The position numbers and the translations under genes were made by a program. The notes below the pieces were generated by a model, which saw nothing but the letters and a program-made list of their open reading frames with translations, searched no databases and was not told where the DNA came from. From Nocardia harenae NBRC 108248 (GTDB taxonomy: Bacteria; Actinomycetota; Actinomycetes; Mycobacteriales; Mycobacteriaceae), in assembly GCF_001612885.1 (NCBI RefSeq), contig NZ_BDBH01000001.1:1-64000 (forward strand): 64,000 nt of DNA, read 5' to 3'. The first letter of the stretch is position 1. Each line of letters opens with the position of its first letter. Of this stretch, positions 49,192-58,044 are shown piece after piece.

Positions 49192-50010
49192 TCAGGCCCC
49201 GGTCGCCACCGGCCGCTTGGGATCGTGCGCCCACTGCGACCAGGAGCCCGGATAGAGCGCCGCCTCGATCCCGACCACGGCGAGCGCCGCGATCTGGTGC
49301 GTCGCCGTCACCCCCGACCCGCAGTACACCGCCACCGGCCCGTCCAGCCCGGCGAAGCGCTCGCGCAGGTCGTCGAGCGGGCGGAAGCGGCCGTCGCCGT
49401 CCAGGTTCTCGGCGGCGGGGGCGCTCACCGCGCCGGGGATGTGCCCGGCGCGCGGGTCGATCGGCTCGGTCTCGCCGCGGAAGCGCTCGGCGGCGCGGGC
49501 GTCGAGCAGCGCGCCAGGCCAGCGGGCGGCGGCGTCGGCATCGATGACCGGGAGGTGGCCCGCGGTCAGCACCACGTCGCCGAGCGGCGTCTCCGCCTCC
49601 GCGCCGGTCGCGACCGGCTGCCCGGCGGCGACCCAGGCGGGCAGCCCGCCGTCCAGGATCCGCACGTCGGCGATCCCGCCCCAGCGCAGCAACCACCAGG
49701 CGCGGGCCGCGGCCAGGCCGCCGGTGGCGTCGTAGACCACGACGGCATCGCCCCGGTGGATGCCCCAGCTCCTGGCGCACTGCTGGAGGTAGCCGAGGTC
49801 GGGCAGCGGGTGCCTGCCGCGGGCGGGCGACGGCGGCGCCGCGAGCTCGATATCCAGGTCGACGAAGACCGCCCCCGGAATGTGGCCCGCCGAATACTGT
49901 TGCGGGCCTTCGGGATCGCCGAGGTCCCAGCGCACGTCCAGTAGCCGGACCCGCCCTTCCGCCACCTTCGCGCGCAGTTCGGACGGCGAGATCAGTACCC
50001 CGCTCACCAC
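49192..50010 (-). CDS. Thiosulfate/3-mercaptopyruvate sulfurtransferase (two rhodanese domains)
   Basis: 272 aa. The inactive first rhodanese domain (residues 1-125, LLDVRWDLGDPEGPQQYSAGH) precedes the catalytic one (about 150-272). The persulfide-forming Cys is in VAVYCGSGVTATHQI, and DARAAERFRGETEPID is the entry motif. The CGSGVTA active loop is of the mercaptopyruvate type (SseA-like). GTG GTG codons at 50010/50007 follow GAGGAGCT. It converges on the lipoprotein gene with 1 nt between stops. Confidence 0.92.
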   Translation of the reverse strand: MVSGVLISPSELRAKVAEGRVRLLDVRWDLGDPEGPQQYSAGHIPGAVFVDLDIELAAPPSPARGRHPLPDLGYLQQCARSWGIHRGDAVVVYDATGGLAAARAWWLLRWGGIADVRILDGGLPAWVAAGQPVATGAEAETPLGDVVLTAGHLPVIDADAAARWPGALLDARAAERFRGETEPIDPRAGHIPGAVSAPAAENLDGDGRFRPLDDLRERFAGLDGPVAVYCGSGVTATHQIAALAVVGIEAALYPGSWSQWAHDPKRPVATGA

Positions 50011-50136
50011 AGCTCCTCATGGTCGCCGGTCACGCGTCAGTGCGTGGGAATCCGCACACCATAGCGCGCGAAGGTGTACGGAACCGGGCCAGTTCCGCGC
50101 GACCGGCTACGGACACCGGGAGGTCCGGGGTGCAGG

Positions 50137-51360
50137 ATGCCGGAGGTGAACGGTCCCGCAGAGCGCCTCGCCGCCGACACCGAGCAACCCGCGAACCGGG
50201 CGCAACCCGTCGGCGCGGGCGTGGTGACCGCGCTGGTCGGCTTCACCAGTTCGTTCGCGGTGGTGCTCGCCGGGATCACCGCGGTCGGCGCGACCCCGGC
50301 GCAGGCGGCCTCCGGGCTGGCCGCGCTCTGCGTCACCCAGGCGGTCGGCATGCTGCTGCTGAGCCGCTGGTTCCGGATGCCGATCACGCTGGCCTGGTCG
50401 ACGCCGGGCGCGGCGCTGCTGGCGAGCACCGGCGCGGTGGCGGGTGGCTGGCCCGCGGCGGTCGGGGCCTTCGTGCTGGCGGGGGCGCTGATCGTGCTGA
50501 CCGGGCTATGGGGGCGGCTCGGCGCGCTGGTGGCGGCGATCCCGGTGCCGATCGCGCAGGCCATGCTGGCCGGGGTGCTCGTCCCGCTGTGCCTGGCGCC
50601 GGTCGAGGCGGTGCGCAGCTCGCCCGCGGTGGTGCTGCCGGTGATCGCGGTGTGGCTGGTGCTCACCCGGTTCGCGCCGCGCTGGGCGGTGCTCGCGGCC
50701 TTCGGCACAGCCGCGGTCGGCGCCGCCATCGCCATCGGGGTGCGGCACACCCCGCTGGACGCAGGCGCCATGGTCCCCGCCCTCGAGCTCACCTGGCCGC
50801 ACTGGAGCTGGCAGGCCATGATCGGGCTCGCGGTGCCGCTCTACATCGTCACGATGGCCTCGCAGAACATTCCCGGGACGGCGGTGCTCGGCTCGTTCGG
50901 GTACCGGGCGCCGTGGCGCGCCGCCATGACCGTCACCGGCATCGGCACCGTGCTCGGCGCCCCCGCGGGCGGACACGCCATCAACCTGGCGGCCATCAGC
51001 GCGGCGCTGGCCGCCGGGCCCGCCGCGCACCCGGATCCGCAGCGGCGCTGGATCGCGGCCTTCAGCACCGGCGCCTGCTATCTGGTGCTCGCCCCGGCCT
51101 CGGCCGCGCTGGTGACGCTGGTCGCGGCGGCGCCCGCCGGGGTGCTGGAGACGGTCGCCGGGCTCGCGCTGCTCGCCACCCTCGCCGGCTCGCTGACCGG
51201 CGCGCTCGCGGACGAGCAGCACCGCACCGCCGGTGTGGTGACCTTCCTGATCGCCGCCTCCGGTGTCGGCTTCCTCGGCGTCGGCGCCGCCTTCTGGGCC
51301 CTGCTGGCCGGGCTCCTGGTGCGTGCCGTGCTGCTCCGGCGACCGGTGGATCCCGCCTGA
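50137..51360 (+). CDS. BenE-family benzoate/H+ symporter-like transporter
   Basis: 407 aa with about 11-12 transmembrane helices. The BenE pattern is visible in GFTSSFAVVLAGITAVGATPAQAASGL near the start, MPITLAWSTPGAALLA, and MASQNIPGTAVLGSFGYRAP near the middle. BenE proteins are proton-driven carriers of benzoate or other aromatic acids. No aromatic-degradation operon is adjacent, so the substrate is open. The ATG at 50137 (MPEVNGPAE) is chosen over a start at 50074 because the upstream segment is Arg/Pro-rich and not membrane-like. Confidence 0.88.
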   Translation: MPEVNGPAERLAADTEQPANRAQPVGAGVVTALVGFTSSFAVVLAGITAVGATPAQAASGLAALCVTQAVGMLLLSRWFRMPITLAWSTPGAALLASTGAVAGGWPAAVGAFVLAGALIVLTGLWGRLGALVAAIPVPIAQAMLAGVLVPLCLAPVEAVRSSPAVVLPVIAVWLVLTRFAPRWAVLAAFGTAAVGAAIAIGVRHTPLDAGAMVPALELTWPHWSWQAMIGLAVPLYIVTMASQNIPGTAVLGSFGYRAPWRAAMTVTGIGTVLGAPAGGHAINLAAISAALAAGPAAHPDPQRRWIAAFSTGACYLVLAPASAALVTLVAAAPAGVLETVAGLALLATLAGSLTGALADEQHRTAGVVTFLIAASGVGFLGVGAAFWALLAGLLVRAVLLRRPVDPA

Positions 51361-51461
51361 TCAGCGCACCGGCACGAGACCGGCCGAGCAGCGCACGCCG
51401 ACCGCGACCGCCCGAGCTACCCAGGCGGATACAGGGCCCCGGGGGCGCGCAGCCCTCCCCC

Positions 51462-52964
51462 TCACCCCCGGCTCAGCAGCGTGAGCGGATCCTCCAGCAG
51501 GTGCGCGATATCGGCGAGGAAGCGGGCGCCGGTGTCGCCGTCGATCATCCGGTGGTCGAACGCGACGCCGAGCGTGGTCACCCAGCGCACCGCGAGCTCG
51601 TCGCGCACCACCCACGGCCGCTTGCGGACCGCGCCGAGGCAGAGGATCCCGCCCTCGCCCGGGTTCACCAGCGGCACCCCGCTGTCCACCCCGAACACCC
51701 CGATATTGGTGATGGTGAAGGTGCCGCCGCGCAGGTCGGCGGTGCCTGCATTGCCCGCCCGCGCGGTCTCCACCAGCCAGCTCAGCTCCCGGCACAGCTC
51801 GCGCAGCGAGAGCGTGTGCGCCTCCTTGAGATTCGGGACGAGCAGGCCGCGCTCGGTGGCCACCGCGATGCCGAGGTTCACGTAGTGCTTGGTGACAATG
51901 TGCTGGTTGGCGTCGTCCCAGTAGGCGTTCACAGCCGGGAAGTCGCCGAGCGCGACCAGCGTCGCCTTGGCCACCAGGGTGAGCGGGGTGAGCGGGAGCC
52001 CCTCGAACGACGCGGTACTGCGCAGGTGGTCGAGGAGCTCCATGGCGGCGGTGAAGTCGACGGTGACCGAGGCGCCCGCCTGCGGGATGGTCCGCGCGCT
52101 CACCACCATGGCGGCGGCGGTGCGCTTGCGCACCCCGGCGATCGGGGTGCGGGTCTCCCGGGAGACCGGGCGGATGACGCCGGTGCGCGCGTCCGAGGCG
52201 ACGTGCGGTTCCGCCGCGGCCGGTTCGGCGCCCGGTGCGCGCCGGGGTTGTGAGATGGGGACGGCTCCGCGCACGTCCTCGACGGTGACCGCGCCCTCCG
52301 GCCCGGAACCGGCCAGGAACCACAGGTCGATGCCGAGTTCCTTGGCGAGTTTGCGGGCAGCGGGGGTCGCGGCGGCCCGGCGCGCCTTGGGATCACCGCC
52401 CAGCGGCGAGCGAGCCCGCCCATCGGAGGTCGGGTTCTGCCGCGCCGCCGCGGGGTCGGGCGGCGGCGCCGCCGCCGCATTGGCGATATCGCCCGCGATC
52501 GCCGATGGACCGCGGCCCGGCTCCGCGCGCGCCATCGCGCGCGCCGCGGCCCCGGCCGCCTCGGCGGCACTGCGCGGCCTGCGCCGCGTCTCCGTCTCCC
52601 CGGACGGCCCGTACCCGACCAGCACCCCGCCCCGCGGTGCCGAATCCGGTTCCGGCGCCGAGTACTTCACCGGCGCGGCAACCGCACCGCGCCCCCGCAC
52701 CCGGATGAGCGGCGACCCGACCGGCACCGTCTCGCCCGGCTGGGCGAGCAGCTCCGCGACCACTCCGGCGAACGGGGAGGGCAGCGCCACCACCGCCTTG
52801 GCCGTCTCCACCTCGGCGATCACCTGATTCAGCTCCACCTCGTCGCCGACCGCGACGGCCCAGGAGACGAGCTCGGCGTCGGCGAGCCCCTCCCCCAGGT
52901 CGGGTAGCCGGAATTCCAGCACCGGACCCGGGGTGGCTGCGTCTCGAACGGCGGCATCGTTCAC
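51462..52964 (-). CDS. bkdC: Branched-chain 2-oxoacid dehydrogenase E2 (dihydrolipoamide acyltransferase)
   Basis: About 500 aa. It has an N-terminal lipoyl domain with the modified Lys in EVETAKAVVALPS near residue 43, and a Pro/Ala/Arg-rich linker. A peripheral-subunit-binding domain follows around residues 150-185 (ATPAARKLAKELGIDLWFLAG), and then the CoA-dependent acyltransferase core with the catalytic GVAFDHRMIDGDTGARFL. The family is that of BkdC/Rv2495c. GTG at 52964 has GAGAGGTG suitably spaced; GTG at 52973 is the alternative. It follows the E1beta stop closely, in operon order E1alpha-E1beta-E2. Confidence 0.94.
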   Translation of the reverse strand: MNDAAVRDAATPGPVLEFRLPDLGEGLADAELVSWAVAVGDEVELNQVIAEVETAKAVVALPSPFAGVVAELLAQPGETVPVGSPLIRVRGRGAVAAPVKYSAPEPDSAPRGGVLVGYGPSGETETRRRPRSAAEAAGAAARAMARAEPGRGPSAIAGDIANAAAAPPPDPAAARQNPTSDGRARSPLGGDPKARRAAATPAARKLAKELGIDLWFLAGSGPEGAVTVEDVRGAVPISQPRRAPGAEPAAAEPHVASDARTGVIRPVSRETRTPIAGVRKRTAAAMVVSARTIPQAGASVTVDFTAAMELLDHLRSTASFEGLPLTPLTLVAKATLVALGDFPAVNAYWDDANQHIVTKHYVNLGIAVATERGLLVPNLKEAHTLSLRELCRELSWLVETARAGNAGTADLRGGTFTITNIGVFGVDSGVPLVNPGEGGILCLGAVRKRPWVVRDELAVRWVTTLGVAFDHRMIDGDTGARFLADIAHLLEDPLTLLSRG

Positions 52965-52988
52965 GAAGGGCACCTCTCACGGAGCGAT

Positions 52989-53963
52989 TCAAGCGGCGAG
53001 GGAGCGGTCGACCGCGGCCAGAATGCGGTCGGCGTCGGGCAGGTGGTGTTTCTCGAGCTTAGCCGGGGGGTAGGGGATGTCGAATCCGCCGACTCGCAGC
53101 ACCGGGGATTCCAGGTGGTAGAAGCAGCGCTCGGAGATCCGCGCGGCGAGTTCGGCGCCGAGCCCGCCGGAGACCTGCGCCTCGTGCACCACCACCAGCC
53201 GCCCGGTCTTCATGACCGACTCTTCGACCGTCTCCAGGTCGAGCGGGCTCAGGCTGCGGAGGTCGACGACCTCCGCCGAATGCCCCTCGGCCGCCGCGAT
53301 TTCCGCCGCCTTCAGCGCGGTGGCGACGGTGCCGCCGTACCCGGCGATCGTGATGTCGTCGCCCTCGGCGCAGACCCGCGCGCGGTCGAGCGGGAGCGTG
53401 GGCGGGGCGTCGAAATCCACCTCCGCACGGTCCCAGTACCTGCGCTTCGGCTCGAAGAAGAGCACCGGGTCGTCCAGCGCGACGGCCTGCCGGATCATGT
53501 GGAAGGCATCCTCCGGCGTGCTTGGCGCGACCACCCGCAGCCCGGCGGTGTGCGCGAAGTACGCCTCCGGCGATTCGGAGTGGTGCTCCACCGAGCCGAT
53601 GCCGCCACCGAACGGGATCCGGATGGTGAGCGGGGCCCGCACCTTGCCCTGGGTGCGGTAGTGGATCTTGGCGACCTGCGAGACGATCTGGTCGAAAGCG
53701 GGGTAGACGAAGCCGTCGAACTGGATCTCGCAGACCGGACGGTAGCCGCGCAGCGCCATGCCGAAAGCCGTTCCGATGATGCCGGATTCGGCCAGCGGGG
53801 TGTCGATCACCCGGTGCTCGCCGAAGTCCTTCTGCAGTGTGTCGGTGACCCGGAAGACGCCGCCGAGCCTGCCGACGTCCTCGCCCATGACCACGACCTT
53901 CGGGTCGTCGTCGAGCGCGGCCCGCAGCCCGGCGTTCAGCGCGGCGGCGAAGGTGGTGATCAT
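52989..53963 (-). CDS. bkdB: Branched-chain 2-oxoacid dehydrogenase E1 beta
   Basis: 324-aa transketolase-type beta subunit. Visible motifs are VVVMGEDVGRLGGVFRVTD, DTPLAESGIIGTAFGMALRG, QFDGFVYPAFDQIVSQ, IPFGGGIGSVEHHSESPEAYF and VVDLRSLSPLD. It forms the alpha2-beta2 thiamine-dependent decarboxylase with the upstream gene. The ATG overlaps the E1alpha stop (ATGA), giving equal translation. The substrates are the ketoacids of Val, Leu and Ile, as for M. tuberculosis BkdB (Rv2496c). Confidence 0.95.
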   Translation of the reverse strand: MITTFAAALNAGLRAALDDDPKVVVMGEDVGRLGGVFRVTDTLQKDFGEHRVIDTPLAESGIIGTAFGMALRGYRPVCEIQFDGFVYPAFDQIVSQVAKIHYRTQGKVRAPLTIRIPFGGGIGSVEHHSESPEAYFAHTAGLRVVAPSTPEDAFHMIRQAVALDDPVLFFEPKRRYWDRAEVDFDAPPTLPLDRARVCAEGDDITIAGYGGTVATALKAAEIAAAEGHSAEVVDLRSLSPLDLETVEESVMKTGRLVVVHEAQVSGGLGAELAARISERCFYHLESPVLRVGGFDIPYPPAKLEKHHLPDADRILAAVDRSLAA

Positions 53964-55126
53964 GCGGGCACCCCCTGCCGCTCGGCGTCCGCGCTGGACG
54001 AGACCGGCCCGGACGCGTGCGGGCCGGTCGGCACGGCCGCACCCGGCTCGTCGGCCAGATACTCCGCGAACTCCCGTCGCTGCCGCTCCAGCCCGGCGTG
54101 CGGGGTGGCGTACACGTGGTCGAAGAGCGTCTCCGGCGCCGGGTCCGGCATCGCCAGCGTGGCGCTGCGCAGGCGATGCGCCACGGCGTCGGCCCGCTCG
54201 GCCACCGCGCGCTCGAACTCCGCGTCCCAGCCGGACTCCAGCTCCAGCAGCCGCCGCACCCGGTCGATGGGATCGCGGCCGCGCCACTCGTCGGCCTCGG
54301 CGGCGGCGCGGTAGCGGGTGGGGTCGTCGGCGGTGGTGTGCGGGCCCATGCGGTACGTGAGCGCCTCGATGAAGGAGGGGCCGCCGCCGGAGCGCGCCCT
54401 CGCCAGCGCCTGCCTGGTCACCGCGAGCACGGCGAGCACGTCGTTGCCGTCCACCCGGACACCCGGCATGCCGTAGCCGTAGGCCCGGCGCACCAGCGGC
54501 ACCGCGCTCTGCACCCGGACCGGCGCGCTGATCGCCCAGTGGTTGTTCTGGCAGAAGAAGACCACCGGCGCGGCCCAGCTCGCCGCGAAACCGAGCGCCT
54601 CGGCGATATCGCCCTGGCTGGTCGCGCCGTCGCCGAAGTAGGCGACGGTGGCGAGTTCGGCGCCGTCCAGGTGCGCGGCGTAGGCGTAGCCGGTGGCGTG
54701 CAGCCCCTGTGCCCCGACCACGATGGCCGGGTTGGTCATCCCGACGGCGTCCGGATCCCAGCAGTGGTGCGCGACCCCGCGCCAGAGCCGGGTCATGTCG
54801 GCCGGGTCGACGCCGCGGCACCACGCCACCCCCGCCTCGCGGTAGCTGCAGAAGACGTAGTCGTCGGGGCGCAGGGCGCGCGCCGACCCGATCTGCGCGG
54901 CCTCCTGTCCCCGCAGCGGCGCCCACAGCCCGAGCTGCCCCTGCCGCTGCAGCGCGGTGCCCTCGGTATCGATCCGGCGGGCGATCACCAGGTCGGCGTA
55001 GAGCTCGCGCAGCTCGGCGGCGCCGATATCGGCGACCAGCGCGGCGTACTCGGGGTCGAGCACCCGCCTGCCGTCGGGCTGGACCAGTTGCACGGGGTAT
55101 GCGCGTTCGCGCGCTCGCTCGGACAT
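53960..55126 (-). CDS. bkdA: Branched-chain 2-oxoacid dehydrogenase E1 alpha
   Basis: 388 aa. The thiamine-diphosphate motif is YFGDGATSQGDIAEAL followed by CQNNHWAIS (the GDG...NN pattern near residues 175-205). Substrate-side motifs are FCSYREAGVAW and ALTYRMGPHTTADDPTRY, the latter typical of the branched-chain type. The ATG at 55126 has AGGAGA upstream; the frame runs on to 55228 but through the regulatory region. It is the first gene of the operon and divergent from an Lrp-type regulator. Confidence 0.95.
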   Translation of the reverse strand: MSERARERAYPVQLVQPDGRRVLDPEYAALVADIGAAELRELYADLVIARRIDTEGTALQRQGQLGLWAPLRGQEAAQIGSARALRPDDYVFCSYREAGVAWCRGVDPADMTRLWRGVAHHCWDPDAVGMTNPAIVVGAQGLHATGYAYAAHLDGAELATVAYFGDGATSQGDIAEALGFAASWAAPVVFFCQNNHWAISAPVRVQSAVPLVRRAYGYGMPGVRVDGNDVLAVLAVTRQALARARSGGGPSFIEALTYRMGPHTTADDPTRYRAAAEADEWRGRDPIDRVRRLLELESGWDAEFERAVAERADAVAHRLRSATLAMPDPAPETLFDHVYATPHAGLERQRREFAEYLADEPGAAVPTGPHASGPVSSSADAERQGVPA

Positions 55127-55198
55127 GTGCCGTCTCCTGTCGTGCGGGCCTTGTGAGCCGTACCACTCAGCATCCACCATCACGCGATCCGCGCAACC

Positions 55199-55250
55199 GA
55201 CAGCGACACGACTGCGCAGAATGCGCAATCTCTAGGGCGCAGTCGCTGTC
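55199..55250. promoter_or_regulatory. Nested inverted repeats between bkdA and its Lrp-type regulator
   Basis: Two interlocking perfect 9-bp dyads are present: GACAGCGAC (55199-55207) with GTCGCTGTC (55242-55250), and CGACTGCGC (55209-55217) with GCGCAGTCG (55237-55245). Between them TGCGCA occurs twice (55213-55218, 55222-55227). The right arm touches the CATACT -10 box of the regulator gene. The arrangement suits a multimeric Lrp protein wrapping DNA. Confidence 0.65.
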
Positions 55251-55262
55251 ATACTGCGTCGC

Positions 55263-55751
55263 ATGTCCAGTTCACTCGATGCCACCGACGCCAGGCTCCT
55301 GCTCGAACTCGTGCACAACCCCCGCGCCACCGGGGTCGAGCTCGCCACCCGGCTCGGCCTCTCCCGCAATACCGTGCAGGCCAGGCTGAACCGCTGGGAG
55401 GCGAGCGGCGTGCTCGGCAGCGTGGAGCGCCGGGTGGAGCCGCGCGCCCTCGGCTACCCGCTCGCCGCCTTCGTCGCGGTGGTGGTGGATCAGCACCGCC
55501 TCGATCCGGTGGTGGCCGAGCTGGCCGAGGTCCCCGAGGTGACCGAGGTGTGCGGCATGACCGGCGAGACCGACCTGACCGTCCGGGTGGTCGCCACCGA
55601 CGCCGACGACCTCTACCGCATCGCCGGGCAGATCCTGAAGATCCCCGGCGTCGAGCGCACCAATATGGCGCTGGTCATGCGCGAGCTGGTCGGCCCGCGC
55701 AGCACCCCGCTGCTGCACCGGCTGGCCCGCAACGGGCGCCCGCCCGGCTAG
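55263..55751 (+). CDS. Lrp/AsnC-family regulator, probable BkdR
   Basis: 162 aa. An N-terminal winged helix-turn-helix (residues 5-60, ELATRLGLSRNTVQARLNRWEASGV) is followed by the RAM ligand domain (about 70-150, VAELAEVPEVTEVCGMTGETDLTVRVVATDADDLY; key GETDLTVRV). Divergent Lrp regulators next to bkd operons control them in response to branched-chain amino acids, as shown for Pseudomonas BkdR. The ATG follows CATACT by 7 nt, so the mRNA may be leaderless. The intergenic dyads are its likely sites. Confidence 0.92.
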   Translation: MSSSLDATDARLLLELVHNPRATGVELATRLGLSRNTVQARLNRWEASGVLGSVERRVEPRALGYPLAAFVAVVVDQHRLDPVVAELAEVPEVTEVCGMTGETDLTVRVVATDADDLYRIAGQILKIPGVERTNMALVMRELVGPRSTPLLHRLARNGRPPG

Positions 55752-55761
55752 GGTGCGGGGC

Positions 55762-56562
55762 ATGGAGATTTCGGGCAGGGTCGCGGTCGTCACCGGCGCG
55801 GGTGCCGGCATCGGCGCGGCGCTCACGCACCGGCTGGTCGCGGGCGGCGCGCGGGTGGTCGCGGTCGATCTGGACGAGGCCGCGGTGCGCGCGGTGGCCG
55901 CGGCGGCGGGTGCGGTCTCGGTGCCGGGCGACGTGGCGGACGAGGCCGTGATCCGGGCCGCGATCGAGACCGCCGAGCGCGAGTTCGGCCCGGTCGAGCT
56001 GTACTTCGCCAATGCGGGCATCGGCGGCGGTGGCGGACTGGACGCCACCGAGCGGCAGTGGGCGGCGGCGCTCGACGTCAATGTGCTCGCCCACGTGCGC
56101 GCGGCCAAGCTGCTCGTCCCCGGCTGGCTGGCGCGCGGCGCCGGCTACTTCGTGACCACCGCCTCGGCGGCCGGGCTGCTGACCCAGCTCGGCTCGGCCC
56201 CGTACGCGGTCACCAAGCACGCGGCGGTCGGCTTCGCCGAGTGGCTCTCGGTGACCTACGGCGACCAGGGCATCAAGGTCAGCTGCGTCTGCCCGATGGG
56301 CGTGGACACCCAGCTGCTGCACACCGGCATGGTGCCGGAGGGCGCCGAGGCGGACGGGCAGCTCGCGATCAAGGCGGTCACCGCGGCGGGCGCGGTGCTC
56401 GCCCCGGAGCAGGTCGCCGACGACATCCTGGCCGGCGTCGCGGCCGAGCGGTTCCTGATCCTGCCGCACCCCGAGGTGCTGGAGATGTACCGGCACAAGG
56501 GCGCCGACTACGACCGCTGGATCGGCGGCATGCGCCGCTACCAGGCCGCGCTACGCGGGTAG
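55762..56562 (+). CDS. Short-chain dehydrogenase/reductase
   Basis: 266 aa. NAD(P) loop VVTGAGAGIGAALTH, FANAGIGGGGG, catalytic Ser in TTASAAGLL and Tyr-Lys in SAPYAVTKHAAV. The family is the mycolata SDR group annotated as oxidoreductases of unknown alcohol substrates. It starts 11 nt after the Lrp gene; GTG at 55753 and ATG at 55762 are both possible, and the ATG fits the SDR N-terminus (MEISGRVAVVTG). Its 3' end overlaps the convergent thioesterase by 12 nt. Confidence 0.92.
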   Translation: MEISGRVAVVTGAGAGIGAALTHRLVAGGARVVAVDLDEAAVRAVAAAAGAVSVPGDVADEAVIRAAIETAEREFGPVELYFANAGIGGGGGLDATERQWAAALDVNVLAHVRAAKLLVPGWLARGAGYFVTTASAAGLLTQLGSAPYAVTKHAAVGFAEWLSVTYGDQGIKVSCVCPMGVDTQLLHTGMVPEGAEADGQLAIKAVTAAGAVLAPEQVADDILAGVAAERFLILPHPEVLEMYRHKGADYDRWIGGMRRYQAALRG

Positions 56563-56985
56563 CTCCGCCGCCACGATCGTGGCCGCCGCAGCCCGGATGA
56601 CGTCCGGGATCGGCACCGGCTTGCGCGTCTCCTCGTTCACGTAGACGTGCGTGAAGCTGCCGGTGGCGGCGAGCTCCGGCTCGCCCTCGGTCTCCCGGAA
56701 GATGGCGAGGTCGTAGGTGATGCTGGAGTTGCCGAGCCGGGCGACCCGGATGCCTACTTGCAGCAGGTCCGGGAAGCTGACCGAGCCGTGGAAGCGGCAG
56801 GAGGTCTGCGCGACCACGCCGAGCGCGGGCAGCTCGCGGATATCGGTGCCGGTGGCCGCCATGAGCCAGGCGTTCACCGCGGTGTCGAAGTACGAGTAGT
56901 AGGTCACGTTGTTCACGTGGCCGTAGTGGTCGTTGTCCGCCCACCGGGTCGGCATCGGCCAGAGCACGGGATACTGCTGCGTCAC
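56551..56985 (-). CDS. Hotdog-fold acyl-CoA thioesterase (4HBT type)
   Basis: 144 aa. The 4-hydroxybenzoyl-CoA thioesterase/FadM-like signature is RWADNDHYGHVNNVTYYSYF with the catalytic Asp near residue 17. ITYDLAIFRETEGE and FTHVYVNEETRKPVPIPD complete the fold. It hydrolyses acyl-CoA to free acid; the chain length is unknown. The GTG start overlaps the AraC stop (GTGA), so it is co-translated with that regulator. Confidence 0.9.
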   Translation of the reverse strand: MTQQYPVLWPMPTRWADNDHYGHVNNVTYYSYFDTAVNAWLMAATGTDIRELPALGVVAQTSCRFHGSVSFPDLLQVGIRVARLGNSSITYDLAIFRETEGEPELAATGSFTHVYVNEETRKPVPIPDVIRAAAATIVAAELPA

Positions 56986-57935
56986 CCGGCCGACGATAGC
57001 TCAGCGGGGGCCGCGCCCTGCCGGTGGTCGCGCGGGCTCACACCGAACTGCCGCTTGAACGCGGTGCTCAGCGCGAAGGCGCTGCCGTACCCGACCTGCC
57101 TGGCGATGGCCTCGATGGTGGCATCGCTCTCCTGCAGCAGGTCGGCGGCGAGCGCCAACCGCCACTCGGTGAGGAAGGCCATGGGCGGCTCGCCCACCAG
57201 CTCGGTGAAGCGCCGAGCGAGTGCCGCTCGCGAGACGCCGACCGCCTCGGCCAACCCGGCCACCGTCCACCCGTGCGCGGGGTTGTGTTGCAGTAGCCGC
57301 AGTGCGCGGCCGACCAGGGGGTCGCCGTAGGCGTGGTACCAGGCGGGGGCCTCGGCCCTGGCGAACCAGGACCGCAGGCCGGCGATGAGGACCAGGTCCA
57401 GCACGCGGTCCAGCACCGGGCCCTGGGCCGGGCGATCCTCGGTGACCTCGTCGACCAGCAGGGCGAGCAGCCTGGTGTCCACCTCGCCCGGCCCGAGCAC
57501 GATGGCGGGCGGGAGTGCGCGCAGCAGCCTGCGGCTGGCCGCGCCGACCGACTCGTAGGTACCGGTGACCATGGCGGTGGCGCCGTGCGGGTCGGTGCCC
57601 CACTGCCTGACCCCGAGGCTCAGCGTCTCGCAGAGGATCTCGCCCTGCGGCGTCGTGGTGACCTGGCCGGGGTGGATGACGATCTGCGGCGGGGTCTCCG
57701 GGTCGTCGGCCACGGTGTACGGGTCGGGGCCGCGCACGATCGCGACATCACCGGCGCCGAGCCGCCGCCGCTCGCCGTCGTCGGTGAGGAACCAGGCGTG
57801 GCCGCGCACCATCGCGACCACGGTGAGCGGCGCCTCGTCCTGGATCCGCAGCGACCACGGCGGGTCCAGCAGCGAGCACATGAGGAAGGCGCCGCGGGCC
57901 CGGGGCCCCTCCAGCAGACTGGCGAGTGCGTCCAC
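56982..57935 (-). CDS. AraC-family regulator with cupin sensor domain
   Basis: 317 aa. An N-terminal AraC_binding/cupin-like domain (residues about 5-200, MVRGHAWFLTDDGERRRLGAGD) is followed by the two helix-turn-helices (about 215-310): TVAGLAEAVGVSRAALARRF and IEAIARQVGYGSAFALSTAFKRQFGVSP. The GTG at 57935 is preceded after 6 nt by TACCCT (57947-57942), suggesting a leaderless mRNA. It is divergent from an MFS gene 110 nt away with a mirror-image leaderless box, so the two probably share control. Confidence 0.9.
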   Translation of the reverse strand: MDALASLLEGPRARGAFLMCSLLDPPWSLRIQDEAPLTVVAMVRGHAWFLTDDGERRRLGAGDVAIVRGPDPYTVADDPETPPQIVIHPGQVTTTPQGEILCETLSLGVRQWGTDPHGATAMVTGTYESVGAASRRLLRALPPAIVLGPGEVDTRLLALLVDEVTEDRPAQGPVLDRVLDLVLIAGLRSWFARAEAPAWYHAYGDPLVGRALRLLQHNPAHGWTVAGLAEAVGVSRAALARRFTELVGEPPMAFLTEWRLALAADLLQESDATIEAIARQVGYGSAFALSTAFKRQFGVSPRDHRQGAAPAELSSAG

Positions 57936-58032
57936 CGTTCGAGGGTAGACGGCGCCGCGCCGCCCGGTCGAGCACGATTGCGGCACGGAACAGCGCTGCG
58001 GGAAAGGGTTTTCCGGCCGCGCCCGGCTTCGG

Positions 58033-58038
58033 TACCGT
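58033..58038 (+). promoter_or_regulatory. -10 box for a leaderless MFS mRNA
   Basis: TACCGT ends 6 nt before the GTG at 58045; no SD is present. Confidence 0.45.
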
Positions 58039-58044
58039 CGGACG

